Shown: piece by piece, positions 1-12,191 of the stretch
Numbering within the stretch: the stretch's first letter is position 1
How the letters are laid out: each line of letters opens with the position of its first letter
Assembly (NCBI RefSeq): GCF_000003605.2
Contig: NW_003124918.1
Coordinates: 112,516 to 138,536 of the forward strand
Direction of reading: 5' to 3'
DNA from: Saccoglossus kowalevskii
Lineage: Eukaryota; Hemichordata; Enteropneusta; Harrimaniidae
DNA length: 26,021 bases
The notes under the pieces: model-generated
The model's input: the letters and a program-made list of their open reading frames with translations, nothing else
What the model was told of the DNA's origin: nothing
The model's database searches: none
Position numbers and translations under genes: made by a program

Positions 1-922
1 GCAGGTGATGATATGCTCAAGTAACATGTGCTCGATAAGTGTTGGTTTGGAAAATTCAAACAAACTCGGGGTCGATGAATGTAATGCTTGAGAAATACGG
101 ATCGATAAGGATAGATAGTAAACATACACATATGTATATATGCAGCATGACCATAAGGATATGTACCTGGGGGTTATGGATGCTGAAACATCATTTATAA
201 CCTAACGGGTCATCCATAATGATGTTAATACCGTGCAAGTACATATACGCTATGTGTGTCTTAGTCCACTTTACAGAAAAACATATGTTTTCATTTTTTT
301 GAACGATTTATGGCTGATTACAACATAGGAAGAAATTGTCTTATTATATTTCGAGTATTTGTATTTAAATTAATAGTTAATAGTGAGTAGCGGAGTAACA
401 CAAAGTGTCATGGTGGTTGGGTTTGCTGAACTAGTATATGAATTTCTTTAATGAGCAAAATTGAATTTCACTTGCTTTCCACCTCATAAATCGTGTATAA
501 TACACATTGCTTTAATATTATGCGGGATACCTGGTGCATTTATTTAGGTGTCTGCACACATTGTACACAATTTACATATTTAATGAGTTTGTCAAATAGT
601 GTGTGATTCTACATTAAATCCACTCTCTTCAAAGGCCATATATGTACTACTGAAAAGTGTGTGGGGGCGTATGTGTGTGTGTTTGGGGGCGTTGTTATTG
701 TCACCTAACATGGGTTAAGTCATAGTAATAACAAAAGTAAACATAACTATATAATACCTACCCGGATAACGTTTTTTTTTTCTTGAAAACCATTATAATA
801 TAAAAGAAATACATCTTGTACATCATGCTGTACTCGTCACAGACAGAACTTCGTTGTAAATAATTAATGACTCATGAGACTTTAATTTAATAGAAGAATG
901 ATTCTTATGAGTGCTTTTTATG
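1..922. other. Non-coding AT-rich DNA
   Basis: I see no exon with coding character, no RNA gene and no clear transposon here. A GT-rich low-complexity stretch lies at about 657-700, where two GGGGGCG words flank a short (GT)n run. A T-run at about 772-781 is ordinary low complexity. Confidence 0.6.
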
Positions 923-959
923 TTAATATATATATATATAATATATATATATATATTAA
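923..959. repeat. 37-bp AT microsatellite palindrome
   Basis: A (TA)n tract has two 18-nt arms, 923-940 and 942-959, that are perfect reverse complements around the single A at 941. Both outer ends read TTAA, so the structure could extrude as a cruciform. It is a simple repeat with no coding content; such tracts are unstable in length, so the exact size may vary between individuals. Confidence 0.9.
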
Positions 960-1212
960 TATAATTGCTACTGCCGAACCATTAATCATTATTACATGGT
1001 GTGGTAAATTGTGAAAAGTCATGCGTATCGAAACATTCTAAAATTATCATTCGCAGAATGGAAGAAAATGTGAGAAAGTAGGCGGTTGGTTTTGTAATAT
1101 ACAAATAATTTATATATGATATAGGTGATAAGAGAAAGATAAACAGTACTACATTAGCACAATTTGACACCTCTCGTGTTAAAAGCAATAAATACTTTAC
1201 ATTACGTATCAT

Positions 1213-1560
1213 ATATTATTATACTTGTCACCGTAACGCCATAAGTTACAGCGTGCCGTACTTTTGCGGTATTTTACGGGGTATTTTCATTCTACTATAT
1301 TCGGAAATTAGGCGTGTGAGCGTTCTCTAATAATAAAAACAAACATGGCTGCTACCAGGAATTGACCGGACTAAACTTTTTGGATTTCGGCATTCCAATG
1401 ATGTATCATTAGGAGTAAAATATATAACATTAAGGTTATTACGAGGATACTCAAACAGTACGCTGTCGCATCGACCTCCGCTGCACGTCGGTCGATACTA
1501 CCGGTGTACTGACTTCGTGCATACTTTTCGGTATTCTCGTAAAAACCCGTAATATTATAT
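1213..1560 (+). repeat. Dispersed repeat family A, copy 1
   Basis: This block recurs in the same orientation at 13871-14150. Shared landmarks in order are a TATTATTATAC-like start, TGTCACCGTAACGCC (from 1227), GCGGTATTT, CGGGGTATTTTCAT, ACATGGCTGC, TTGACCGGACT, GTCGGTCGATAC and TTCGTGCATACTTT. Copy 1 carries roughly 110 nt between TTGACCGGACT and GTCGGTCGATAC that copy 2 lacks. No terminal inverted repeats or target-site duplication could be fixed because both flanks are AT-rich. The imperfect palindrome around ACGCCATAAGTTACAGCGT is conserved in both copies. It is probably a short non-autonomous element or a fragment of a larger one; the class is not known. Confidence 0.8.
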
Positions 1561-3924
1561 TATATGTATTTATATTCACACTAGATATTTATGTATAGCC
1601 TGAAATTCATATATTGGAAATCCTTGTAGATTCGTTCATTACATATTGCTGTTTTACCTTCGCAGGAACATTAATTCTATACCGTGAATTGAATTTTCCA
1701 ATTGAAGTGCGATATTTTGTTTTTAAGTCTATGTACACCCGGCACCCTGGGGAATTGAAGAGCTTTCGGGAATATAATGAAAATATGTCATTCTGTGAAC
1801 TGAACCGAATATTTCAGGTTTGGTCATACAACTATATCTCAGTGCGATCTAATAACTATTATAAAACATCAATTTATTATTTCGATAACTGTATTTGATA
1901 AAAAAATGTATATGAGAGGTAAATTGTTCTGGAGTTGAACTGTTAAATACTGATCAACATTATTTGCAAACTATTAAAGTTATGTTTTGCATGTCCTTGA
2001 CTAGTGTTCAAGTACAATCTGTGCGTTGTTATTCAAGTCAACGCTGTTTGAGTAGCAAAAATGTAGATTACCAGGAATTGTTCAATTAGACACCATTTAC
2101 GTGCTTTACATATATAACGAGCCATGGCTGGTCATGATTCATTTCAGTGTTGCAATGTAATCATTCACGGCGTCATTGTTTGTTGTCACGTCTGCCTCAG
2201 TTGAAACAGATCAGTTTTGTAATCACCGTATTTCTCCAGTAGGTTATTGAATTGTTATTAATGACGAAAACATTTGATTAAACGTGTCGCCGACAACGTT
2301 CGAAAAACCATTATAATCGTGGCGCGATTTAATCCCACATGCGCACTTAATCGAATAGACTTATGTATGTAGTTGTTAATCATGTTTTAAAAGTGACGTA
2401 TGTGCACTAATATTAAACGGTTTGATACCATGACCTATTACGTAAGTACCACATACTACTCACATTTCAAACAAAAAGTTTTGCAAATTTGTGGAACAAG
2501 TCTCAACAATCTATAAATGAACGTATGGCGACGATGTGATCTGACTCATGTCGCTACATCGCTCGAAGCATGCGCGAAAACCGTGGTTATAAAAATAGGA
2601 TACGTGATGCCAAAGTCATGGTACAAATAAATAACATTTCAAGCAAACAAATACATGCGTACAAATGTCGCTATGATACCGAGAACGCACATGGTATGTA
2701 ATCTTTAAGTCAGACATATTTACCAGTGTTACTAGTGTTATGTGGCAACCTCGGAAATACAGAGACAGTGATTCCCGAGCAGTGGTAATATGCATATAGT
2801 TCATATTACATTATACGGAGTAAGAGGAAATTAAACGTATAAGTAAATTTAACTATACAAACGAAAATCACGCAGTAAATTCTCAACAACAACCTTGTGA
2901 TTATGTCATAAAAATTAGAAGAGCTCATTCACTCAAATGATGACGAGGTATATTGAATTTTTTTAGGTAATTCTAAAATTCAGATGATGATTTTTATGTT
3001 TCTGCCAGAAGTTGTTGTTCTGTGAACGTAGGTAATATATTGTTTTTAATTATTCACAGTACATATACCCTAATAGTATACAATCTTCATTGCAGTGGGT
3101 AGCCGTGAGAGACTTAGTGCGACTTGCTTTAGTTTGCTATCATAAAAACTTTCACCACGTGGCTTTATTTCATGATGCTACACACACAATCTAGATAAAA
3201 TGGAATGGTCACAAAATTAGTTTTTTGTCAAACACCTATTCAAATACATGGTCGCGAAATAGTCGTTTTTTCCTTTTTGTTATGTGTCAAAATCAACAAA
3301 TTATTTTGAAATTTAGAAAAAAGTGACAATTTTGTCTCTATTTTTCTATTGGATCGAATGCCCGTGAACGACAGTGTATGTGTATTCAAAGTGTATCAAA
3401 TACACGGCAACGCTGATAATATAATTACTGAAGTGACACCGTACTACGTGCGTGACTAAAGCCGACATACATGAAAGCAATATGCCTAGCTAGGCCACTA
3501 AGTGGGTGTAGGCAATTCAATGCCGCATTTCTGGCACTTTTTACAAAATAAACGTCGTGAACAAAATGTTACTTAAGATCCGACGCAAGACCTGTTCATA
3601 TATAAATTTGGTCAGAAATCAAGAAAATTTAAAGAAATCCCTACAAATTTGAAAGATGTTGCACATTCACTTTCGCGGGAAATATGTGACATTCAAATTA
3701 TGTAAGTTGATTTTATTCAATACTAACACTGTAATACACGACAACCCATTATAAAGACACACAGCATGACCAGATAGTGTGAGCCCGCCCCTAACCTCAC
3801 CCTGCTTCAAAGAATGGGTGCAGAAGGTGCAGAAATAACAATCGTACTGGTATGTGACATTTAAAAAAGACCGTACACCAATTTACCCACAAGTGGAATA
3901 ACATGCCAAACCGTAAATAAACAA
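1561..3924. other. Non-coding stretch, no gene seen
   Basis: Several open frames of 60-95 codons occur. They begin at arbitrary codons, lack recognisable domains and have low-complexity, AT-driven composition, so they look like chance frames. The longest, 1614-1898 on the plus strand, opens with TTG and matches nothing I recognise. No hairpin, promoter or repeat stands out. Confidence 0.5.
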
Positions 3925-4010
3925 TGTATTTTACACGCGTTGTATACGTCGCTATGAGTCCCATATCGAACAAGACGCGGCGCGACGACTGCCGCCCTTT
4001 AATAGTACAT
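3925..4010 (+). repeat. Dispersed repeat family B, copy 1
   Basis: The core runs from TTTACACGCG to CCCTTTAATA and recurs in degraded form near 15441, 20988 and 24451, always in the same orientation. Copies 1 and 3 share the first 22 nt of the core (TTTACACGCGTTGTATACGTCG) apart from sequence decay further in. Read on the minus strand, this copy has an open frame containing RVLFDMG; the other copies read RVLFEWV, RIVFEVW and VFDIGL at the same place. This may be a relic of a coding transposon, possibly an LTR element, but the evidence is thin. The boundaries are approximate. Confidence 0.75.
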
Positions 4011-4229
4011 CATCCTACAAATCGCGACCCCCTAGTGACGGAGCGCTACTGTGACGTAAAAATGACGCATATACAAAAAATCTACCACTAAGTTTGATTG
4101 GGTAGTGAATCTAGTCATCTAGAACTTAGTAACGGTATGTTCGTTGATGGACGACAACAGATCAAAATGATAACGTCGCTTTGAACGGCTCCCGTGTCAC
4201 CATCTGATTTACGTCATAAAAGCTAAAGG

Positions 4230-4243
4230 TCACTAGAGGGCGC
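4230..4243 (+). promoter_or_regulatory. CTCF-like motif
   Basis: The 14-mer TCACTAGAGGGCGC fits the bilaterian CTCF core (CCASYAGRKGGCRS) at all but the first position. It sits in a locally GC-richer patch (about 3990-4270) that also has TGACGTAA, TGACGCAT and TTACGTCA half-CRE words. If bound, it could mark a domain boundary upstream of the receptor gene. This is a sequence match only. Confidence 0.45.
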
Positions 4244-4300
4244 GATATATAGGGTAGTTGTATTGGGGTCACATTGGGAAAATGCAAGTCCCTGGACACA

Positions 4301-7300
4301 AACACAATTTTTAATGTTTAATCAACATCAGTATAAAAAAAAATCCCAATAAAAGCAAGTGTACGTTTTTAAATTCGATATAATTCATCTCCGCCACTTT
4401 ATCTTTTGATCTAAGTTACAATTACATATAGAAACATATAAACTCAACTACGGCAAATGCGTCTTGATATCGTAAACATACGCGCTTCCTTACGCCATGA
4501 CGTACTACCTAATTAAGGGCAGCTTGAAATAGCATGTAGTGAATGCGTTCATACAGTGGCTAGATGGTCATTCGCAATTTCAATCTCTGGCGTCACAAAT
4601 TGATTTACAGTGTACTTCATGACTGTATTTAAAAAAAAGTTAACTCAGTGCTCTGATATATATTCAGGATATCCACACATTCAAATAGAAACATTTTTCT
4701 TTGAATTACAATATTACTATTCAGTGTAACTGTGTTCTTTTAAAGGACCATGTCAAAAGTAGTAAAGCTTGGCGATTTTCCTGATCACGAATTACTTTAT
4801 ATGTTCAGAAGATTGTTATGTTATATCACTGTATTTTATAGTGTGTCTCAAGCGGTAATTTAGTTTTCAGGGTATTTATTGCTATGAACCGCTGCTCATA
4901 ACTTTTAAGACTGTACTAAATCGTGTTTACATTAACGGAGTGAATGTTTTTTTTTTTTGGCATACTTAGTTAACCGAAAATTAGATACATATATATTAAT
5001 TAGTATTAGATTTGATACAGGTGACATATCTCTGACCAAGGAATATCTGGAATTTGTGATTTGTTTATGGTTGTGTGAATGTCCGACGAAAAACTAACAT
5101 TTTTAAAATTACAAACCTCAGTTGTAGGTTATCAGTCTCATTGTCAATTCGAAAGAACAGTATATAACGCGTCATGTTATGAAGTTGATTTTTTATTTTA
5201 ATTGTTTTCAAATTTGTACTAGCTCTCAGTGTCCATCTAATACATTGGATCATTAGTATTAATAATGTATTGGGGTATGTGTACGCAATCCACTAATAAT
5301 TGAGGCCTTGGTTGATTAGATGTGACTGTTATTCCGTATGTATTATGCTACGTGTAAACTACCTTGTAAACTGCCAACCTTAATTGAAGACGTGACCATG
5401 TTCTGTAGTGTCAGTGTTTTGCCTTGTAGATGTGTGATTCAATTGTTCAATGTTATTAAACTTGGAAATTAGTTTTTGTAAGGTAAGTATCAATTGCGTA
5501 TAACGATATTTTAACTTGGATCATGTCGGTGTAGATACATGTGTGTAATATCAGAAGTTAGGATAAATGAGGGATACTGTAACCATTGATATTTGAGACA
5601 TAGTAGGTTATATGGCATCATACACTATATATCTTACATATGCCCTGGGTACTTATATGTACATACCTGCCAGGCATTGTACATTGTTATCAAATGTGCA
5701 CTTTGATTTTCGCCGGTTTACGACTGTGGTGAATGTCCTACTGCGAATGCCTGAAAGCGTATATTCTAGACCAACATTTCCGTCATACAAAATGCAAGAA
5801 AGTCACGTATGATATACAAAAGGATATATAGAATACGAATCTGATTAATTCTCACGATTTAACAAAAGAATACAAACAGCGACATATTAACATTAACTAC
5901 ATATATGTTTTATGTGCACCAGACATTTCCTAGTTTGTTTCATTACGGCGCCAGGGGATGTCGATGAAACGCTACGTTGGGTCTCAATGATGTGCGCATG
6001 GCAGCATGACACAATAACTGTGAAGCATTGTTACAAATTTGTGGTGGACAAAGTCGGAGTTTGAGTTTAGCTACACTATTGAAACATGCAACAAAGACCG
6101 ATTGATACAACATAATCCTCACCACTTATAGCGAAATCATTTTCTATGGCAGACTGAAAAGTGATAAAAACAATATCACAATGTACTCTACTAACACATG
6201 TAATCAGACGGCACTGGCGCCATATGGACTATGACACATTCAACAATTCCATCTCATTCCAATTTGTGTAGCCAGGGATTGATTGAATGGGTTTCCGATA
6301 TTGAAATCACATTTGTTTGCTTTCTATGCACATTGTTAAATTATGTATGTTCAATCAGCAGCCTAGCATCACGCCATTACCAGAAGGATGTGCCAAATCT
6401 TTGTTTTCAAGCTATGAACATGTCTAGTTTGGTATTATTATACTGTTCGGCCATGCCATGAAAAAGGTTACATTAATATTTAAGTCTTTGTTAAGCACGC
6501 ATTGCTATACATACACGGTGATCGAAGTGACTTATATAGTAAGATAGAAGTAGGCTTGAATTATCATAGTTTAAGTTTCCAGAAATAAAGGCAACCAATT
6601 TTACCGTAGCATCTCTGTGAAAAATAAAGTGATTGTAGTTCAGGATATCTACGACGCTGTTTTATTTTGTTTGGTTATTTATTTACATAACTAACGTTGT
6701 GGTTAATCTTAAATCTGTATAAAACATACTGTTTCATTCTTCAATATATATTTTTAAATGCCAGAATGATATTAACATCAGACAGATGGTTCAAATGATA
6801 TATATCTCAGAAGTGCCTACCATGTAGTGGTTCGGATAAGTGTGCTAATAGTAATTAAGTTTATGGAGCTAGATATATATACTAAACAACAATCATAAAG
6901 GTTGGATAAACTCACCTTTCTCATTTATATATGTTATACTGAAACGGCCACTCGTTTCAGTTTTTATTTTACTTTTGCTGATTTTCATCACATTGTTACT
7001 AAACAAATGGTTGACTATAGATTGAAATAAAGTGTAATAGCCATACATAAAACAGGTTATACATTCATTTTGTATAAGGATAACCTGACTCATAAATCCA
7101 AAGCATTTCACAAAAGCTATGATAATCACATGAAGGATGGTTGGCAGCAGAATAGCGTAATTCCGATTGAGGTTAATTGTGCCGAATGACGCCCTAGGTG
7201 GTAGACGCATATCCAGCGTTTAAAGTTCAGCCTCTGTTGTAAAACAAAATGCAAATTTAATGGTATGACTTTCAGTCAAAGCCGTTTCAACCCGTTTCAA

Positions 7301-10300
7301 GGCAAACTCACAGTCCATGGGTTCATGCATATGATGATATACTCACACGATACACAGTACGTACTTTTTAAATTTGTTCCAGGTGAGTTACTTTCCTTCA
7401 AACGAATTCAAAGCTCGAACAATGGAATGAATTGTGCTTCATCAGCTTATTTTGTGTCGAATCATACAAGAGAATATACCAAGCAAATGTTAAATTCATA
7501 ACATTTGTAAGAAACACACTTTTCAATAGTCTCCTGCAGAGAACATCTCACTGTAACTAACCATATATCTATATATATTTTCTGTTTTTAATGCAATGTA
7601 GTATGTTTATTGTGCTGTTTTCCCGGGAAGTGTAATTTCACAATTCAATATTTGTTATATATATATTTTTTACTGGTGTGTGTGTGTGCGTGATGTAGAC
7701 AATTAAAAACACTATCACGTCTCCAGAGAGTATATTGTGATGTATCAACGGCTGGGTAAACAATCGACACATTCGTATTATTAACGGTCTCTACATCTGA
7801 AAGGCAATACAAGTAATGAGATAAAATAATGGACTTTTCAAACGAGTAAATAACACACGTACGCCTTCTGTAATGAAATCTACCAAAAGACTCTCCACAT
7901 GTTTTAACGTTTATCTCGTGCCCCACGTTAATACATTGCTGTCTAGAATGGGTTATTGTACGGTGTACCTTCAATCATATTTCTTGACACTGACAACATG
8001 GCTGTAAACTCTTATATGATGCTATCTTTAACAATACTTGTACCAATAAATTTGTTAAATATGTTATTGACGTAATATTTCGGGTATGTTTTGTCATGTG
8101 AAATGAGAATGTTAAATTTAGCAATGAAAGGTACTACTAATCGTTAGGAAATGTAATCACAAGCATCACGGGGTAGCTAACATGGAAATATCTTTTTTCA
8201 TCCGTCAAAATGACACGTGCTTATTTGTGTCATAGTGTTGTTAACGGAGTCTAGCATTTTGTTTGAAAAAATGTATTTCACTCTAACCAAATGGCAAATT
8301 ATTCAGTTTTATTTGCATAACAGAAAATAATGTTCTCATGATTTATAAATGATGATGAAAACTGGCAACGCTTTGGCAACACGTAATAGTAATTGTAGTC
8401 GACCTGGTGCACAATAATACTTCATGTGTGAATTCATTGTTCATATCAACTGGTGTGCAATATGTTTGTCAACTAAATAAATAAGCTTTAGTTTGTTCAT
8501 TATACAACAAACAATGACATATTTGCCAACAAAATATTCTTGCTCAACACTCGAGTTTTAACTTCCGATTATTAACTCAGAAAGTAGAAATAACGGTGTC
8601 CTACAAATCACATTCATCACCTGATTATTCTGGTTCCAAGGAATCCCGCTACCAGTATATTATATAATCGTAAGATTCCTTAACGGTATGAATATAACAG
8701 CTATCACATACATTTTTAGAACCCTCGAGAAAGAAGATTCATTGTGATTTAATCATGGTTCCACAGAGAGTTCTTATCGTTGTAAGCACAGTAAAGTTTA
8801 TAAGATGAATACTGTAAGTCTTATTCGTCAGTAGGATCGTAAAACTAATATGCTCATATTTTCATGAAGTGTTTAGATGGGGATTAAATAGTCGATTACA
8901 TGTTGAATGAAATGTGGTCCCTGTTGTGAAATAATTTGAACGGCTCGCTCTTGGAGTATTCTGTCATAGATACAGAATTTCCTGAAGGAATTTTCACTGT
9001 TGACAGTTGGGCCATTGTAAGGATACGTACGTTACCGAGGTTAACGCTGTCGGAATACCTTCTAGTATTACGTATGAGGGTTATATAAGAAGTACTACAA
9101 TGCGATATTCTTTGCATGTGCATCACAATTGACGATTCTTTCTCCCTTGTGAATAATACAAATAACGCATGCGAATAAATTAATACTTCAATATGGTTCC
9201 ATGCATAGTAAAATGTTATGTTCGAAAATAAATAAATCTAAATTAATACACAAAGCAGTTTTAATCAATCAAACGATATTCGGTAACCATGATCAGCCAA
9301 CTACGTCGAATTGTTTTTTATTTGAAATATATCACAGTTACGACAAGAAAACCCTCCTACACGATTAAAGCCATTTTCAGTAGCTTTTGAAAATTAAATA
9401 GAAAATCTTACTTTGTAAAAATAAATGAAGTGAGAGAGTGATTATAATTTATGGTGCATGTATGAGGGATAATTATACATACAACATAATAGCGAAAGGA
9501 AGTTATAATGCATTATGAGTAAGTATGGATGTGACAGATCTATATGACGAGTAATTAAAGAAGCACTGACGTATATACAGTCGCTGTCGAATTTAATACA
9601 TATATTTACAATTTTATCATTTGAATAGAACACACTAACTTGTAACATCAAGTTATTGCAATACAATTTAAATATGAAATTACCCATTATATTGTATCCC
9701 ATTTTCTGTAATGTAATGTCCAACTACAACATATTCGTGCAATGATCTTTCAGTGTTCCCATGAAATCTACATGTTAAATGTTTTAAAAAACAGAACGAA
9801 TTACGAATTGTAATGAACAGCCTGGCGTGGTTTACGCTGGAGATGCACTGTAACGTTAACTGAGAACATGTACAAAACTGCATATGCGTTTCACAACAAA
9901 CGCGATAGTTATTCATAGATACAGTTTCAAATTAGTGTGACGAGCAATGTCAAAACTGAATACTGGAACGTCGCAAACAATGTATTTCTGATGCTATTAT
10001 CCAAAGCAATCTAATGGTCTAAAACCATGTGTATAAAAAGAACCTTTTACACAGACGAAAACTGTCACAATAGAACTGCCACTTGCAATAGAATGTGAGA
10101 AAACTCGATTAAATGATGGATTTGATAAACTACTTCCGTATAGGCAAACAGTTATTGTGGTCATTAACAAAACTGTATGGCATATATTGTCACTTAGCAT
10201 GTAAGCAGTACGAACCTAAATCATCTGTCTACACAACCCCGTACATATTACGTATATTATTACATTGGTTACAGTCTATGACATCATGCATTGGTTGTGC

Positions 10301-10960
10301 GTTGTTTGTTGCCCATGAAATATAACATTAGATTCATTTATAAACTTACTTACCATGGCTTTAAATTGCTGGAAAGAAATGACGATACGTAAATCTGTAT
10401 TAAAATGTCATGTTTGCCTTGAAAATTATAATTGTTCATCAATATTTAATTTACAAACCGACTCATATGAAGGCGGATAATTCATATAGATGACGATAGT
10501 TTGTGCACTATTGACACGTGACCATATATTTACACCAAAGTTTAGCTCGGTAATATATCTCAAAGTCGATTGATAACAAAACCCACTCAGTTGTGTTTGA
10601 TTTATTGTGAACACTGACTGCGCATGCTCTATGGCCGTTTCACCGTAATTGTCATTTTGTATAACCTTCCACAATCTAGTCCTGTACGATAACTTATGCA
10701 ATCAAGCGCAGTTTTTCAAACTTTGATTAAAATATAAAAAAAACATAAAGTTATATTTATTTTGTCTAAAATTTAAGGTTAAACTTACAGAAAGGTTCAG
10801 AAAAGTGTTGATCTTTGGCCTGTTTACCTTCGTGATCATTCTCATGTGAATGCTATTTTATTTGATGGCGCACTAGAAGACCATGCCACTTCTACGTGAA
10901 TATTGACTACATAAAACTGAATGGTTGCAAGTTAAATGTATATCTGTGCAGGTGAGCAGG
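4301..10960. other. 6.7-kb non-coding stretch
   Basis: I see no credible exon, RNA gene or recognisable transposon. Open frames on both strands reach about 110 codons at most (7645-7974 minus, 6893-7210 minus) and none shows a domain, signal-peptide logic or good splice-site framing. Low-complexity items are T-runs near 4948, a (TA)n tract and (GT)n run at about 7660-7690, and the tandem word CGTTTCAA twice near 7285. Good splice-donor words occur at 7381-7387 (AG|GTGAG) and 5481-5488 (AG|GTAAGT), but no coding frame leads into them. Confidence 0.5.
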
Positions 10961-10971
10961 GCACTTGTAAG
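10945..10971 (+). other. Possible 5' non-coding exon end (splice donor)
   Basis: The strong donor AAG|GTAAGTAT has its GT at 10972-10973. It follows an acceptor-like TCTGTGCAG about 20 nt upstream. It lies about 1.2 kb before the receptor start codon, with a credible acceptor at 12073-12074, so it could end a 5' untranslated exon of the receptor gene. No coding frame supports it, and the identical 15-nt donor context also occurs at 5476-5490 without an obvious gene. Confidence 0.2.
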
Positions 10972-11175
10972 GTAAGTATGACGTCTAGTTACCCAGAATC
11001 ATGCCATTGACTAAATCTTGTTGTTGAAACTCGAAACAAAACCGTGTTCATTGTTCACAAAAATCCGTGGTTTATATGTTTATTACATTTTTTCCAAAAT
11101 TATGATTTTTTTAAACTGATTAAGTGCATGTTTTGGGACAGTTAGCGGGGCTGACTGTTTTTTCCTTCATGACAT

Positions 11176-11204
11176 CCTAACCCCTAACTCCTCCCCACCC
11201 CTCC
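11176..11204 (-). other. C-rich / G-quadruplex-prone tract
   Basis: The plus strand is almost pure C/T/A with runs of CCCC. The minus strand therefore has three GGGG runs plus several GG pairs in 29 nt, enough for a two-tetrad quadruplex and nearly a three-tetrad one. It includes two telomere-like CTAACC words, too few to call an interstitial telomere. It lies about 1 kb upstream of the receptor coding exon. Confidence 0.4.
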
Positions 11205-11529
11205 GGCGGATGTTCCATAGTTATAATATAAAACAAAAAGATGCAATCAGTCAACAACAACATGCCAAACCCAAAATAAGTTAACTGTTTTATTCGGGAC
11301 GTATTTGGAATATATTAGTACATTAAGATATGTATATTTATGTAAATATATATATTATATAATTCATGTAAAGTGAACCGTGAAGTGATGGTTTAATAGG
11401 ACCCGTAATACTGCATTTACGACAGATCCCAAACGAGCTATACAACTGTGCTTTGCGCAAACAAAGTATTCTAAGTGGAGTTATCAAACTCGAGGTTCAT
11501 TTCCCCATTGCCTTAGATTCACCCGGGAG

Positions 11530-11543
11530 GTTACCATGGAAAC
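11530..11543 (+). promoter_or_regulatory. RFX X-box 1
   Basis: The motif GTTACCATGGAAAC is a full match to the X-box consensus RYYNYY-N(1-3)-RRNRAC, with the preferred GTTNCC left half and GGNAAC right half. RFX factors bind such sites, often upstream of genes used in cilia and ciliated sensory neurons. It lies about 660 bp before the receptor ATG, on sequence that is richer in GC than its surroundings. Binding is inferred. Confidence 0.5.
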
Positions 11544-11932
11544 CTATTTCGCCGCGGAATCACAATCAACAAATCTGTCATCTATAACACGTCTATAATT
11601 TCAGGGGTGTTTGGAGAACAAAGGGTACCGCTAAAAATATATTGGAATATAATATGGATTTCCAGGTAAAGCGTACAGACGTGTGAGCTATAAACCTCTT
11701 CGTCCGGCCTGTCACTATTACTATTTTCAGCTACGCCATGCGAGCACACGTACTATACTCCCCTGCGCCATAACGTGTATAGCAGTCGGGATATCTGCAA
11801 AGAGTATGCGCTGTCTGAATGATATTAGCTTAGGAGATCCAATACTGCTTGGTGAACTATGCGCAGCGAAACAATGTTTACTCTCAGAGGTTCTAAATAA
11901 CTGTCCTACCGTATTGCAGATTACCCGCAGCT

Positions 11933-11945
11933 GTTGCCTAGTAAC
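11933..11945 (+). promoter_or_regulatory. RFX X-box 2
   Basis: The motif GTTGCCTAGTAAC also fits the X-box consensus, with a one-base spacer and a perfect GTTGCC left half. It lies about 40 bp before the TATA-like box and 247 bp before the receptor ATG. Position and pairing with the site at 11530 make it more credible than an isolated match. Confidence 0.45.
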
Positions 11946-11970
11946 ACATACATTCGATTGAAGTGATATT

Positions 11971-11994
11971 ATTGGAGTGTATTATAATATATAG
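11971..11994 (+). promoter_or_regulatory. Candidate core promoter of the receptor gene
   Basis: An inverted CCAAT box (ATTGG, 11971-11975) is followed by TATAATATATAG (11983-11994). If the TATA-like word is used, transcription would start near 12010-12020, giving a 5' leader of about 180 nt. In an AT-rich genome TATA-like words are common, so support is mostly positional. The alternative is a distal first exon spliced to the acceptor at 12073-12074. Confidence 0.3.
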
Positions 11995-12074
11995 CTACAC
12001 TTGGGTTTTCAAAGCGTCGGCGAGTAACGTGGGGCGTCCAGTCTGACGTCCGTTTGTGACATCTTCTTGTTCAG

Positions 12075-12191
12075 TTTCGATAGAACCTTGCCGCTCTATT
12101 GAGCAAAGATCGCATCAATACGAAAGCAGAACCTGTGAATGAATATCCATCTTTCCGTGTGTTTCATATTGCAACGACGTATACAGTGAGA
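12075..12191 (+). other. Receptor 5' UTR / exon start candidate
   Basis: A pyrimidine-rich tract ending in TTCTTGTTCAG makes a good splice acceptor with AG at 12073-12074. An in-frame TAG at 12081-12083 closes the receptor frame upstream, so the coding part cannot extend past it. The leader may begin at this acceptor, or further upstream if the 11983 TATA-like box is the real promoter. Confidence 0.35.
12139..12189 (+). other. Upstream ORF, 16 codons
   Basis: An ATG in weak context (T at -3, A at +4) opens a 16-residue frame, MNIHLSVCFILQRRIQ, that stops at 12187-12189, two bases before the receptor ATG. It is in a different frame from the receptor. Upstream ORFs in GPCR leaders can lower translation of the main frame; this one would be leaky because of its weak start context. 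No function of the peptide itself is proposed. Confidence 0.35.

Noticed and set aside
1213-1560. Terminal inverted repeats for family A
   Set aside because: A weak similarity between the left end and the reverse complement of the right end (TTACGGG-like) is too short and gapped, and target-site duplications cannot be told from AT-rich flanks.
1614-1898. 94-codon plus-strand frame
   Set aside because: It begins with TTG, has no recognisable family and no good splice sites at its edges.
7645-7974. 109-codon minus-strand frame
   Set aside because: It runs through (TA)n and (GT)n low-complexity DNA, has no domain and reads His/Thr/Tyr-rich as expected from such repeats.
11176-11192. Interstitial telomere repeat
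   Set aside because: Only two CTAACC-like words are present, too few and too irregular.
11683-11961. 93-codon plus-strand frame just before the receptor
   Set aside because: It starts with GTG, shows no domain, spans the second X-box region and is probably chance in a GC-richer promoter area.
12099-12191. Upstream extension of the receptor frame to 12099
   Set aside because: The frame is open here, but 12099 is TTG and the added 31 residues lack membrane or family features. The ATG at 12192 has a far better context.
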